Assembly: GCF_012273895.1 (NCBI RefSeq)
Contig: NC_052106.1
Location: 3,472,001-3,536,000, forward strand
Source: Zerene cesonia
Lineage: Eukaryota; Arthropoda; Insecta; Lepidoptera; Pieridae
Length of the DNA: 64,000 bases
Direction: 5' to 3'
Below the pieces are notes generated by a model. The model saw only the letters and a program-made list of their open reading frames with translations. It was not told the origin of the DNA and did not search any database. Of this stretch, positions 12,201 to 22,900 are shown in pieces (within the stretch, counting starts at the first letter, position 1; the number at the start of each line of letters is the position of its first letter). A program made the position numbers and the translations under genes.

Positions 12201-15200
12201 TTGAATAGGTTTATTTAGAATACAAAAAATAGCGTCAGCAACATTACTTTCCGTAATAATTATCAATCATTATTTTATTAAAAATGTTGCAGATATAAAA
12301 CAAAGTTAAAAATAGTTTCTATGATTTAGATACGAGCGTTTTATCAAATTAAACAAGATTTGACAATTATGGCAATCTCTCACAAAAATATTTTAACATC
12401 TATATCCTTAAAGAAATACAGCACCACATTTAATCATTCGTTCCGTGTTGTCTGAGAGGGAACGTCTATAGCGATAAGAGCTCCCTGTGTGCATTGTATC
12501 ATTCGTGTTTGCTCTTGTTTTTTTATCCGTGCATACATACAATTTGTTATTAATATATATAAATTATAGATAAATTGAATATAATGATGCGTAAATAGAA
12601 TCATTTCATAAACGACTACCTAGGTCGACTCGCGATTAAAAATAGCTTATGAGCGGTAACCATATGTAAAAGTCATAAGTATAGTGAAAAGACTCAAAAA
12701 TTATATCTGCAAATTTCTTAGTCTTAATAATAATTGATAATATACCACAGGACAGAAGCATCGATAGGTTACTTAGTATAATACGTAGTATACTTAGGTC
12801 TTATTAGCTATCATGTAATCATTGCACAAACAAGGTTGCGACTATTATAATTGTATATTATTTGTGGGGTGAGTCATTGTATGACACCTGCTTTATTAAT
12901 ATATTTTACAGAATTTTAGATTTCTAAGATATTTTTTAGGTAAAAAATTATATATTATAAATGCGAAAGTTTGTGAAGATGGATGTACTCGTATGTGTTC
13001 GTTACTCTTTCACGCAAAACCTACTTAACACATAGGCAACTTTTTATCCCAACATTCCTACGGAATACAGACTAACGCAGGGGAAACCGCGGGGAGCAGC
13101 TAGTGTTTTTATACGAGTATATATGCGGAGATGTATGATAAATAAATATCACAAATATATCTTATTATCAATAATTTAAAAAGATTTTTCTGGATTGCAT
13201 TGTTTGGTTGTTATTGTATCCGTTAAACTTATATATAAAGTATATTTAACTTTCAATAGCAATTTAACACAAATTTTTCGATAATATTTTCACTTGAACA
13301 TCCAAACATACCTGAAGAATGAATCGACAATAGCTACATAATATGTATAGTATTTACATTTTCAAATACGTTTTTCATATAGCTAATGACTCAGACAAAT
13401 TATGAAGCTATTAAAATTTTGCTTCATCGTAAACAGGTGTTGAATACAATACATATTGTATTCAACATCTAAAAATATTATGTTTAAAATATACGTTTTA
13501 AATATTTTGCTAACATTCCGAGTTAAATAGTTAGTAGAAAAAGATACATCAAAGCAAAAGACGTAGGTCGAATAGCACCTCGAAAATTTGCAGTTTTCAA
13601 ATTTTGTACTAAAAAGTTTGCATGAATCGGTCTTACAATTAAGTAGCATATAAGAAGCAGATTATGCATGATTATTTACAACATGATAATTAATGGGATT
13701 CGCTTATTCTATTAATCTTACTAATCCTACTAATATTATAAATGCGAAAGTTTGTAAGGATGTGTGTGTGTTACTCTTTCACGCAAATACTGCTGAACCG
13801 ATTGCAATGAAATTTGGTATGTAGACAGCTGGACAACTGAAATAATATATAGGCCACTTTTTATCCCGATATTCCTCCGGGATACGGACTTACGGGGGTG
13901 AAGCCGCGGGGCGCAGCCAGTCTTATAATAAAGTTGTAAGAATTCATCGATGTATGTTCGCTCTTACATGAGAGCCACTGAACGGATATTGGTGATACTT
14001 GGCAGTGATGTAGCTTATGTAACAATTACAGATTAACACATAAATTAAAATTGTTATCCTTATATTATGGTCGTAATAAACATGTGGAAACTGTCGTATT
14101 CTGGAACTAAATAGTTCGACGATGATATTTAAAATAAAAACAGAGATTTTCTTTCAACGTATTGTTTTCTTTTTTCAGGATCCTGCCTGCAGTGTTACCA
14201 GTGTAACTCACAATCCGACCCAACCTGTAAGGATCCCTTCGGTGGAAAGACTGTTGTGGTGGGTATTTTTGTTACCATAGATACTATTTAGCAATCTGTG
14301 GTATTACGCCCGATTTTTCCCCGTTGTCTCCTTCGGTATTATAAAAAATCAAACAAGAATTTAATTCCATATGAATCATGTCATATTTCCTAGAATTCAC
14401 TCCCAAATAAAAGTTGGAAAACCGCCAAAAAGCTTAGAAGCTTAATTATGATTTCATAATGTTTACAAACATATTGTCTATTAATATCTGTTGGCAGGCT
14501 ACCCCGTAAGTTTGAACCGTTAAAACAATGAATCTTCAATTTTATTTTGTTGTGTACACGGTTTTATGTTACCTTTTCTGCTTGGGTGCTGCCGGTTATT
14601 TCCATAAAGATAAACATAGACGTGCAAAGCCGCTGAAGTTACATCGTTATCGTAGTAATTGGATAGTTCTCTAATTATCAACATAATCGCTGGCAGTTTA
14701 GCCAGCTAAAGTGTATGTCTAGTTATATGTGTTGAGCTCGAAAATTAACACCGACATCATAAATGCATTAACATAGACTCCATACATTGAGATAAGACAG
14801 ATGTTATTTTGTTGGTTTCACTCCTTATTGTACCTTACTTTAGATTACTTTTTTTTTTTTTTTTTTTACGTCATAGCGGGCAGCTGAGCTGATGATTCGC
14901 CTGATGGTAAGCGATCACCACTGCCCATAAACATTCGCATAGGTAGTACCTCTGTGAATGCGCTGCCCGCTTTTATGGGGTAAGGGAAAAGGAAAGGATT
15001 AACTACTGGAAAGAAGGAATGGACTAGGATGGGTATGGAAAAGGAAACGGGCCTCCGGCTCCCCCACTCACCGTACGAAACACAGTGGCATGCCACTATT
15101 TCACGCCGGTTTTCTGTGGGGGTGTGGTACTTCCCCGGTGCGAGCTGGCCCAATTCGTGCCGAAGCGTGCTCGACTCCCATTACTATATGTTAATGCTAT

Positions 15201-16301
15201 GTGCGTCTAATACCATAATCGAGCAGACCATGAACATACCCTGTATAACACACCTCGATCGTATTTAATTACAGCAGTGTACTACCTGCGTTTTAAAAAC
15301 AGTTTGCCGACAGCGGAATGGCATCTATCTGTAAAGCTACCAATCATTCCGCTTGCTGGCTTCTGGGAGCTACTTAAAATGGTTCCTTATAATCTATTGT
15401 AAACATGTATTGGTTGAAGTGTACAGAAGTATGAATAAATAGAAGGAACCTATTTCTATCATTTCTCTCCCGCGAGTGTCCGTAATTAATTGGTATAAAT
15501 GATCGTTAGATGTCTTTTACTGACAATTTTCGTTATGGTTTTCTATAATATTTTCAGGACTGTTCAACACAAGACTCGATTAACTATAACCGAGCTTACC
15601 TGAGCACGATTCTACCCCGGGAGCTTATTGAAGGGGTAACTGGGGCTCCACGTTACTGTCACAAGATTGTTTTGGGTAAGGAATATTTACTGGATTCTGC
15701 ATTGTTTTCTTTTTGCTCGTTTGTTCTTTTTCTATCCATCAAAGTAAAACGTATTTTGACGACCAAATTGGTGTCCTAAAAAATTTATTACAATACATTA
15801 ATAGGGATTTTTTGTCAAATTTTATATCGTAATTACTGATCAAAAGTAAAAATTTTAAAATATTAACTTACTTTAACAACTCGGAGGGCTTAACATGACG
15901 TCTTAAGCAAGCAAAACAAATTCCAGTGCGGAATAGTGATAACGCAAGACGACCAACTCTGTCATTTTTCCATGCCACTGCTTTAAGACGTCGTGCTAAC
16001 CCCAGGAGCACCATAAACTTTATGTAATTTTACCCATCTGTATTAACAATACTCGTATTTGTTTATTTCAGAAAACGGCTCAGTCGTGCGTACGTGCCTC
16101 GACGCCAACCCCACAGCGTTGAAACACACCTGTCAACTTCTCGAAAACGCCGCTAAAGCTGTCCCCAGCGACCCCAGCAAGCAAATCAAACACTGCAGCG
16201 TTTGTGACAAGGACCGCTGCAACGGCGCTGGATCCATCGCTTCATCTGCTCCACTGGCCATCGTAGCACTAATTGCCACTTATTTATACACCAAGCATTA
16301 A
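6233..16301 (+). CDS. Ly6-A: secreted Ly6/uPAR three-finger protein
   Basis: Four coding exons: 6233-6287, 14179-14258, 15558-15675 and 16072-16301, giving 160 aa. Residues 1-19 form a signal peptide (MARCVAFTLAALLALVEFG). The mature protein starts near LQCYQC and has the ten-cysteine Ly6 pattern: C-x2-C, PTC, VDC, RYC, RTC, HTC, then KHCSVCDKDRCN. A Ser/Ala-rich spacer and a hydrophobic tail (PLAIVALIATYLY) predict GPI anchoring at about NGAGS, so it should sit on the outer cell surface. It has one intron more than D, E and F, phase 0, just before the fourth cysteine. That donor was chosen as GTGGGT at 14259 to keep the frame; GTGGTG at 14256 would also fit and remove one Val. Drosophila relatives act in septate junctions, channel modulation or trafficking; I cannot assign a specific ortholog. 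Confidence 0.85.
11415..11745 (-). repeat. two LINE-tail copies side by side
   Basis: The right part (about 11571-11745) reads 'ATCGGTTCAGTAGTTTTTGCG', 'AAAGAGCAACAAACACACAC' and ends ACGCATTTATAATATTAAGTAGG, the reverse complement of the tail family at 13729 and 36405. The left part (about 11415-11570) has the related but diverged phrase 'CCAAATCGGTTCAGAGG' and 'GCGTGAAGAGGCAGATGGAC', so two related tails abut. Confidence 0.75.
11965..12055. repeat. LINE-tail fragment
   Basis: 'CCGGCTTTGCCCGTGGTACA', 'TATAGCCTATAGCCTTCCTC' and 'AAACAAACAAACAGACTCTTC' match a widespread lepidopteran tail type that is different from the GCGAAAGTTTGT family. No coding content. Confidence 0.6.
12945..13107 (+). 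repeat. LINE tail, GCGAAAGTTTGT family
   Basis: Starts ATATTATAAATGCGAAAG, carries a CTCTTTCACGCAAAA block and ends ACCGCGGGGAGCAGCTAGTG. It lacks about 60 internal bases that are present in the copies at 13729 and 36405. Confidence 0.75.
13438..13467. repeat. 30-bp palindrome
   Basis: TGTTGAATACAATA, a CA centre, then TATTGTATTCAACA: two perfect 14-base arms with a 2-base loop. The symmetry continues for two more matching pairs after one mismatch. It lies in intron 1 of Ly6-A, outside the recognised repeats. It could form a cruciform or hairpin; function unknown. Confidence 0.7.
13729..13922 (+). repeat. LINE tail, GCGAAAGTTTGT family
   Basis: Runs from ACTAATATTATAAATGCGAA through TTTCACGCAAATACTGCTG and TTTTTATCCCGATATTCC to GCCGCGGGGCGCAGCCAGT. 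A close match to the copy at 36405-36614 and to reverse-strand copies at 51984-52177 and 62405-62545. Probably the 3' end of an RTE-like LINE or a SINE that shares that end. Confidence 0.8.
14259..15557 (+). other. intron 2 of Ly6-A
   Basis: Phase-0 intron with a reverse-strand ~300 bp repeat at 14849-15181. The rest is AT-rich with no recognised element. The acceptor is TTTTCAG immediately before GACTGT. Confidence 0.7.
14849..15181 (-). repeat. ~300 bp SINE/LINE-tail repeat, copy 2 (full length)
   Basis: Starts on the plus strand with a run of about 19 T (the A tail on the minus strand), then ACGTCATAGCGGGC, and ends GCGTGCTCGACTCCCA. It is one of the most complete copies here. The open frames inside it on both strands are products of the repeat and not genes. 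Confidence 0.85.
15885..16008. mobile_element. candidate MITE-like inverted-repeat element
   Basis: The left end GGGCTTAACATGACGTCTTA and the inverse of the right end (GGGGTTAGCACGACGTCTTA) match over about 20 bases with a few mismatches; the central TTAAGACGTC motif is shared. The element is about 125 bp and sits in intron 3 of Ly6-A, 65 bases before the last exon. I could not identify a target-site duplication, so the assignment is tentative. Confidence 0.4.
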
Positions 16302-16408
16302 TAGCCATTGTAAACTAATCAGCAAGCAACCATGTGCGCTTATGCTTGAAGTTGACATTACGTTTTAAAACACGAAAATCACGATCAAAGCACTGTAATT
16401 ACTCGCTT

Positions 16409-16414
16409 AATAAA
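16409..16414 (+). promoter_or_regulatory. poly(A) signal of Ly6-A
   Basis: AATAAA about 110 bases past the Ly6-A stop. Two further AATAAA hexamers at 16735-16740 and 16747-16752 could serve a longer 3' UTR. Confidence 0.5.
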
Positions 16415-16833
16415 GTGCCAAAATTGAATTTTAAACGTCCAATTCAAAAAAAGCATCGCCTTTGAATTTCATGGACCGTCCAATGTCGTTTTTGCTTGTT
16501 GAAACTTTTATAATCCATAAGTAATAGATATAACATTAATTAATATTTAAGGAGTTATTTTCGATTGAGTTTTGCAATTAAATTTTATGGTTGAATTAAT
16601 ACGTATTATGTATTTCGTTATTTGTACTTAGAAAACTGAAGATGTTACGATATTTATTATTCCATATTTTTTGTAATATACGTGTTATAGTATATTGTTA
16701 AACGTGTTTTTTATTTATTAAACCGCATGTAAGTAATAAATATGTAAATAAACAAGTTTAGTTACATTTGTTAAAAATAAATCAAACAAAACTGTTATGA
16801 AAGGGAAAGAATAACAAAATATAAATTTTTATT

Positions 16834-17176
16834 GTGAGAGTTGAGCACGCTTCGGCACAAATTGGATCGGCTCGCACGGGGTAACACACCCCCACAGAAG
16901 GTCGACGTGAAATAGTAGTAGCTGTCTTTGTGTGGATATCATACTATTTCACGGCACTGTTGTGTGTACTATGTTTGAATGGATAAGTAGGAGGAACTGA
17001 GACCCGTATCCTATGCCTTCCCTGCCCAGTCTTTTTCTTTGTTCCCTTAATCAACACGTTCCTTATCCTATCTACTTAAGTTGAAAAACCATTTGCAGAG
17101 GCTTATGGCCTCAGCAAATAGCGTTGCTGGTCGCTTGCCATCAGCTCCTTTGCCAACTATCACATTGAAACAAATA
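16834..17176 (+). repeat. ~300 bp SINE/LINE-tail repeat, copy 3 (old)
   Basis: GTGAGAGTTGAGCACGCTTC start, then a diverged middle, ending TTGCCAACTATCACATTGAA. It has more mismatches and small indels than copies 2, 5 and 6, so it is an older insertion. Confidence 0.75.
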
Positions 17177-18412
17177 CAAAAACAAATATTACCTATTATA
17201 ATAATGCATGTTTTATCACTTATTAATTGATATCTTCAATCAAATTACAATTGTATCGAATGTTTTTGAGATAGCCCATTCATTTCTTATTAAAGTGCTG
17301 TCTACAAAACATACGATATAATAATTAACAAGAAATTCACGATTTTATATCGTTTGATTGCATTAAATAAAAACCAATTATAGATAAAACGTTGTTAACG
17401 ATGCATATTTTTATAAACGACATTTGATATTTGGTTTGTTTAACTGATGTTATCGATTTCGTGTGAATCGTATGTTTTTAAGATAGTATTTTCCACATTA
17501 CATGATTTATATATAGACATATATTATTGTTTTGGTTTTATATCGTTATCAATAAATAATCGCTTTAAAACAATTATTTATAAGCAACGTCTACTGGTAT
17601 AGCTCAGTATTTAATTGAATGAAAACTTTATAGGTTTTTACGTTTTCATAATTTTTTCATCATATTTGAAGACACATTTTTTATTAGAAATCTCATCAAC
17701 TCAAACATCTTCTTAACTTTGGGGGATTTCAGCTTACTTTTCAATTTAAAAAAAATAAATTAAATCGCATTGTGAATCCACAGATTGAGATTGTTATTGC
17801 TTTCACTTTGCTATTGAATATTCCCAAAACTTCAGGATTCAAAAATGATATATAATTTGACCTATATATATAAATATAGACTTATATCCCAATAATATAG
17901 CAAGTTGGTTTGTTTATTTGAACGCGCTAATCTTAGGGACTACTTACCGATTTCAAAAAATTATTTCACCGTTTGATATTTACGTGACAATAGGCTTTAT
18001 ATCAACATAGACGAAACAAGGACGGAGCAGTCGTCATATAAATAAAAAGGAAAGTTGTGGGGTGTTTTACTATCACGTCGCAACGGAGCGATATTATAAT
18101 AGAGTTTTTAATGTATGTCATATTTAGGAGCTAGAGAGTATCATAGGCGTTTTTCATTGATGTGAAACATTTCATTGCCTTTAGAAGAATTTTCATTTAC
18201 TTCGCTAGCGCAGCCGCGGGTGAAAACTTAGTAGGTATACAAAGGTACATAAAAACAGCTATACTTAATATAATACAGGTATTAAATAATTTGTAAAATA
18301 CGTACATGACATTCTTCTATGGCTCTATATTGAAAAAACGATACATTAATGCTTGTTCATTTCTATTGTGTAATGCCTCCTTGGCACAGCAATTACTTAT
18401 ATAGTACAGCAA

Positions 18413-18596
18413 TTTTTTTTAGCGGGCAAAAAGTGTGGTGGTACGCCTGATGGTAAGCAATCACCACCGGTCATGAACATCCTACACATCGCAGAAAGTA
18501 TTAATGTTAGTATTTCACGCCGGTTTCCTGCGGAGGTGTAGTGCTTCCCCGGTGTGAAGTGGTCCAATTCGTGCGGAAGCGTGCTCGACTCCCACA
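18413..18596 (-). repeat. ~300 bp repeat, copy 4 (internally deleted)
   Basis: Begins TTTTTTTTAGCGGGCAAAAA, ends GCGTGCTCGACTCCCA. The CT-rich middle is missing, leaving about 184 bp. Confidence 0.75.
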
Positions 18597-19830
18597 TATA
18601 ATTCGAACAAAAGCAAGAAATAGGGAGCGGAAGACAGGAGGTATTATTCCGTTTAAAGATCATGGAATATATGTGAATTGTAGGTATTTTGTTGTTTTAT
18701 AACTACTAGAAAAGATACTACTCCCCCTGAAATAAGCACTCAACTGCGTCTCAATAAGCGAAAACTCAAAGGCCTGTTGCTAACTCTGATAATTTATGAG
18801 TAGTCCTTGATAAAGTAAACCTTGCAACAATTATTAATGACATAGAGAATTACAAATCGACTGAATATTATCTGTTGAGTGGTTTGCATTAACGCTGTGA
18901 TATATAACTGGACCATAAATATTTAAAGGGTGTCGGAAATGCTTTGAGGGCATTACATGTTCGCGGTCCTTACTTCAATCCAGTTATTTTATATTTTTAT
19001 ATCTGGTTTGATGTGCATTTTAACTTCACACATTTGACATCTAAACAATACTTGAACCCGTTGTAAGAATACTATACAACGGGTCACAAGACCATGGTCG
19101 TGAGTCGAAAACATGAAACGATCATTTATTTTTATTCCATCCATCTATCCATACCCATCAGCGCCATCTCCAGAGTGTTAGACGAGTTACATGTACGAAC
19201 GGCTTGGTAAATAAAATACGTTTCTCAGAAAAGTGTTTAGAATTCAACAATTTATAGACAATATATCAGATATTTTTATTATTCATAATAATAATTAATT
19301 AATAAATGTATTATATATTCCGCATGGACGCTGTTAATGAAATGTAAGTTAGATATATGGGTTAAATCTATAGATACTTATATAGATTTATCCCATGTTT
19401 ACAATAGAAACCTTCAAGAAGTTTCATTGATTGTAAAAATAAATTAAATCGCATATTTACATCACATACTATACTTTTGCCTGTACACCGTATTACATGC
19501 GTATCTTATTTTTCTCTCTGAAGTTTCATAAAAGAAAACCTTGTTAAAATACAAACGCTTCCTTATTAGTCTTTTTCAATATACGTAATACGATTGACTT
19601 GATAAAATATTCGAAGAAATAGTGCAATTATTACGAATACAAGAATTAATACTAGAAAAAGATTAGTTTTTTGTCAATTACCTAATCGAGCTTTAAGGTT
19701 GAGTCACAGACCATGAAAATCAAATGACAAAACGATCTCATTTGTTCTTGAGACACTGCTGTAAAAGGACAAACATTTAAATACTTGTAATTACGTATAA
19801 GTGGAACACCCTGTGTATGAATCATATGTT

Positions 19831-19837
19831 TATATAA
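19831..19837 (+). promoter_or_regulatory. candidate TATA box of Ly6-B
   Basis: TATATAA within GTTTATATAAACA, 71 bases before the Ly6-B start codon. It would place transcription start near 19860 and leave a leader of about 45 bases. Inference from spacing. Confidence 0.35.
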
Positions 19838-19907
19838 ACATTTGAATGATATCCATATGATAGGGAGTGATAGTCGTTAATAGTGATATCAAAAGGAGAT
19901 ACGTAAT

Positions 19908-22900
19908 ATGAAGATGGGAAAAAAATGCATTTTCCTCGTGTTATTATTTGCTGCTTGTATTGGTACGTACACATTCATAATTTCTCTTGAAAGCCTTTAT
20001 TTTAAACATATATATACCAGTGTACCTATATACCTTTTTAAGTATCTTATATTTACATACCTTACAAAAACCGAAGCTCTGTTTTAGATCAGACTAGCAT
20101 ATGCTGTTTTTATATCCACTCGAGTTGCTTTGGATTTTTATGGTGGGCAATCTTACCGGAAGCTTAGCAACAACAGACGATAAGATATACGACAATTTAT
20201 TATAATCGCGTAAAATCAAACACAAGAAAATACTATATAATATACACGATAAACTTGCTATTGTTACAATAATTTGAATAGAATCTAATATTAGATAGTA
20301 ACATGAAATTTAGATGAGTATGCTACTTAAATACACCAAAATTGCTGAGCCGATTTTGATCAAAATTAGCTTAAATGCGAATTATATCTAGTTTTTGCCC
20401 GTGGTTTGGTCCTTGATAATAGATCAACCCGACAACAAAATCAGAGTATAATTATTTCCAAATGACTCTACATCATTGCCAATAGTTATTTACACTAAAT
20501 TAACTGTGTGTCATTGGCATTAAATAATTACTGCTTAATTAAAAATTTTGCTCCTTGTTTCCAAACAAAAAGAGTGACTGATAAAATTAGTCATTATAAA
20601 ATTCATTTTCCACTGTGCTTCCACATTCACTTTTAATTAAATATTTAATGCAAGAAAGAAACAATGAATTATAATGTACGCCGTATGTCAATAGTAATAG
20701 CATAATAATTTAAATACATTTGATTATTAAGGATTTTGAAGAATATTGTAAAAAGAGGTTTAATCACAGTACGCTAATTAATTTGCAACCTTGACATGCG
20801 ACATTAATCGCTACCTATGTCATTTTAAACTCAATAAACTAAGCTTGAAGGTTTTAATCGTCTTAAAGAATAGCCTTTTATGCAAAAACTAGTTGTTCGA
20901 AGATGGAATTTGATACAGTGATAGATTATAGTCTGGATTAGCACATAGAATACTTTTTAATCGGCAAAAACTGCAACTTCTGATTGAAGCCGGGGCGAAG
21001 AGCTAGCTATTATAAATAAGGTGCGCATGCATTATTTATCTTTAACAGTCTATTTTCGTATCATTTTCCTTTCTCATAAATAGATCTAGATAATGTTCTT
21101 CATATCGTTGGGAATACCCGTTTTAATTCAAAAGAATAACTCATTATATGATTAGATTGTTCTTCTAAGATAATTAAATTGTATGATGAAGTGACCAAAA
21201 CGTAAAAAATATTTTTTTTAAAATACCAAATAAAATTAGCATTAAGAGCGAATAATATAATTAATTCTATAATTTATCCTACTTATTTTAAGTTATTTCT
21301 CGTAGTGCTGTAGACACAGCTTATATATATTTTTTATTTTTAACCCTGGTGAATTTCAAAATAATTATAACTGATCATATTAATTGAGTGAAAAAAGAAG
21401 AAGAGAATTGCTTTTTTTTATGGGAGAATGTATTTGTGCATACCCATGGCACTCGGGGAAAGGGCCCTGGGTTATGTCGGACTCTCACTGCATCATTGCA
21501 ATATGTACCGACTAAAATCTCCTGTATTCTGTCACAATAACCGTCGGGAGTTTTTTGGAATTCACAAAATCAACATGTCGTGAATTCTAAAAAAACAACA
21601 GGCAAAAAACATAAATACAAATTGTTATTGATTATTATTTAAACTATTCTTAGATTAGATTAAGAAAAATTTTAATACATCCTGCCTCAATAAAATAGCT
21701 ACTGATTGAATTGGATTTTTATAAAAAAAAAGATAAGATTCATAGAATGGCCGCAATAAAGACAGGAAATAGACAGCGGATTATTTAAAAACAAATACAA
21801 TATTAATTATTACTATAAAGAGTGAAGATCCATGTGTGTTGTTGATAGTATGAAGTATTTTATCAGCGATAGTACTTATCTATTAACGAGCTTACGATCG
21901 AATTATCGATCCAATGTTTAGTTTGTACATAGGCATAGAAAAATATTTTAGGGTACCGAAATAGTATATTTGCCATAGACGATACGAAATACGATTTCAA
22001 TTGAATTAATAGCAATAACGAATGAACGAACGAACTTAGGTATTTATGTAACGTGTAACTATGTAAAAATGTATGGTTTTATACATACATTTTTACATAC
22101 ACATAATATGTTTGAAATTGGGAAATTATAAGGTAAAGATTTCTCCATTTGTATATCGATTGACACGATAATTTCCGATTTTTCTCGATCACTTTTTAAA
22201 TAAGCTATATTCATCATCATTTCGCTTTGAACTTAACTTAAAATAAATTAGAGGTAGCTCAATAGCCTTAATTCATTTTACGAAGTAGATAATGTCTCTT
22301 TGTATTAATAGATTTATTTATAAATTACTTACACTGCGTCCAGTTATTTTAATATTAATGATAAGATTGTAATCTATCCTTCTGTAGCTTTCGCTGATAA
22401 GGCAATGCTGTTTATATTAATAGTTCTACCGTCGCTTCTATCAGTTCAGTGAGCCTCCTCGAGTGGAACAAATAGCAATTAAGAATTTGCCAAAATTAAT
22501 TAATTTTTATTTATATATAACTGTATATAACATAGTGCCCCAGTACAAATATGTACAATTTAAAATTATTCTTATGGATAAATATTTTTGCTTTACTTTC
22601 TCACAAAGTGATCTGTGAGTAGTTGTTTCTATTTTTAATTGAAAAATTACTTTTTTTACAATAATTTTAATTAAAAACTTACAATACCTCCTAACTAACT
22701 AACTAATAAATATTATTGGCATTTTCAGCCGACGATTTGCAATGCTACGTGTGTACTGACTGTGAAAACGACTTTGAAAATAAGATAGAAACATGTGTGG
22801 ACACAAGCATAGGAACAACAACAACAAATGCAGCCTTAGAAACGACTACAACTTCATTTACAATCGACGAACCTACAGCGACTACTGAAAACGCAATCGC

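Larger units (their letters stand above)
6288..14178 (+). other. intron 1 of Ly6-A (7.9 kb)
   Basis: Opens with GTATGT after the signal-peptide exon and closes with a T-rich tract and CAG. It is AT-rich. Recognised content: a LINE-tail scrap near 8400-8530, tandem tails at 11415-11745, a fragment at 11965-12055, tails at 12945-13107 and 13729-13922, and a near-perfect 30 bp palindrome at 13438-13467. No coding exon was recognised in it. Confidence 0.75.
16302..19907. other. spacer between Ly6-A and Ly6-B
   Basis: Holds the Ly6-A 3' UTR, two ~300 bp repeat copies (16834-17176 and 18413-18596), a repeat-like stretch at about 17895-18240 ending 'GCGCAGCCGCGGGTG', and the Ly6-B promoter region just before 19908. 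No other gene was recognised. Confidence 0.65.
19963..22728 (+). other. intron 1 of Ly6-B (2.8 kb)
   Basis: GTACGT donor, TTTTCAG acceptor. Contains tail fragments at about 20340-20440 and 20925-21010, a repeat fragment at 21410-21590 and a perfect 15-base inverted repeat at 22061-22098. No extra coding exon was recognised. Confidence 0.65.

Noticed and set aside
14866..15268. Open frames on both strands
   Set aside because: They lie in ~300 bp repeat copy 2; the same peptides recur at 469-690 and 53786-54108 in other copies.
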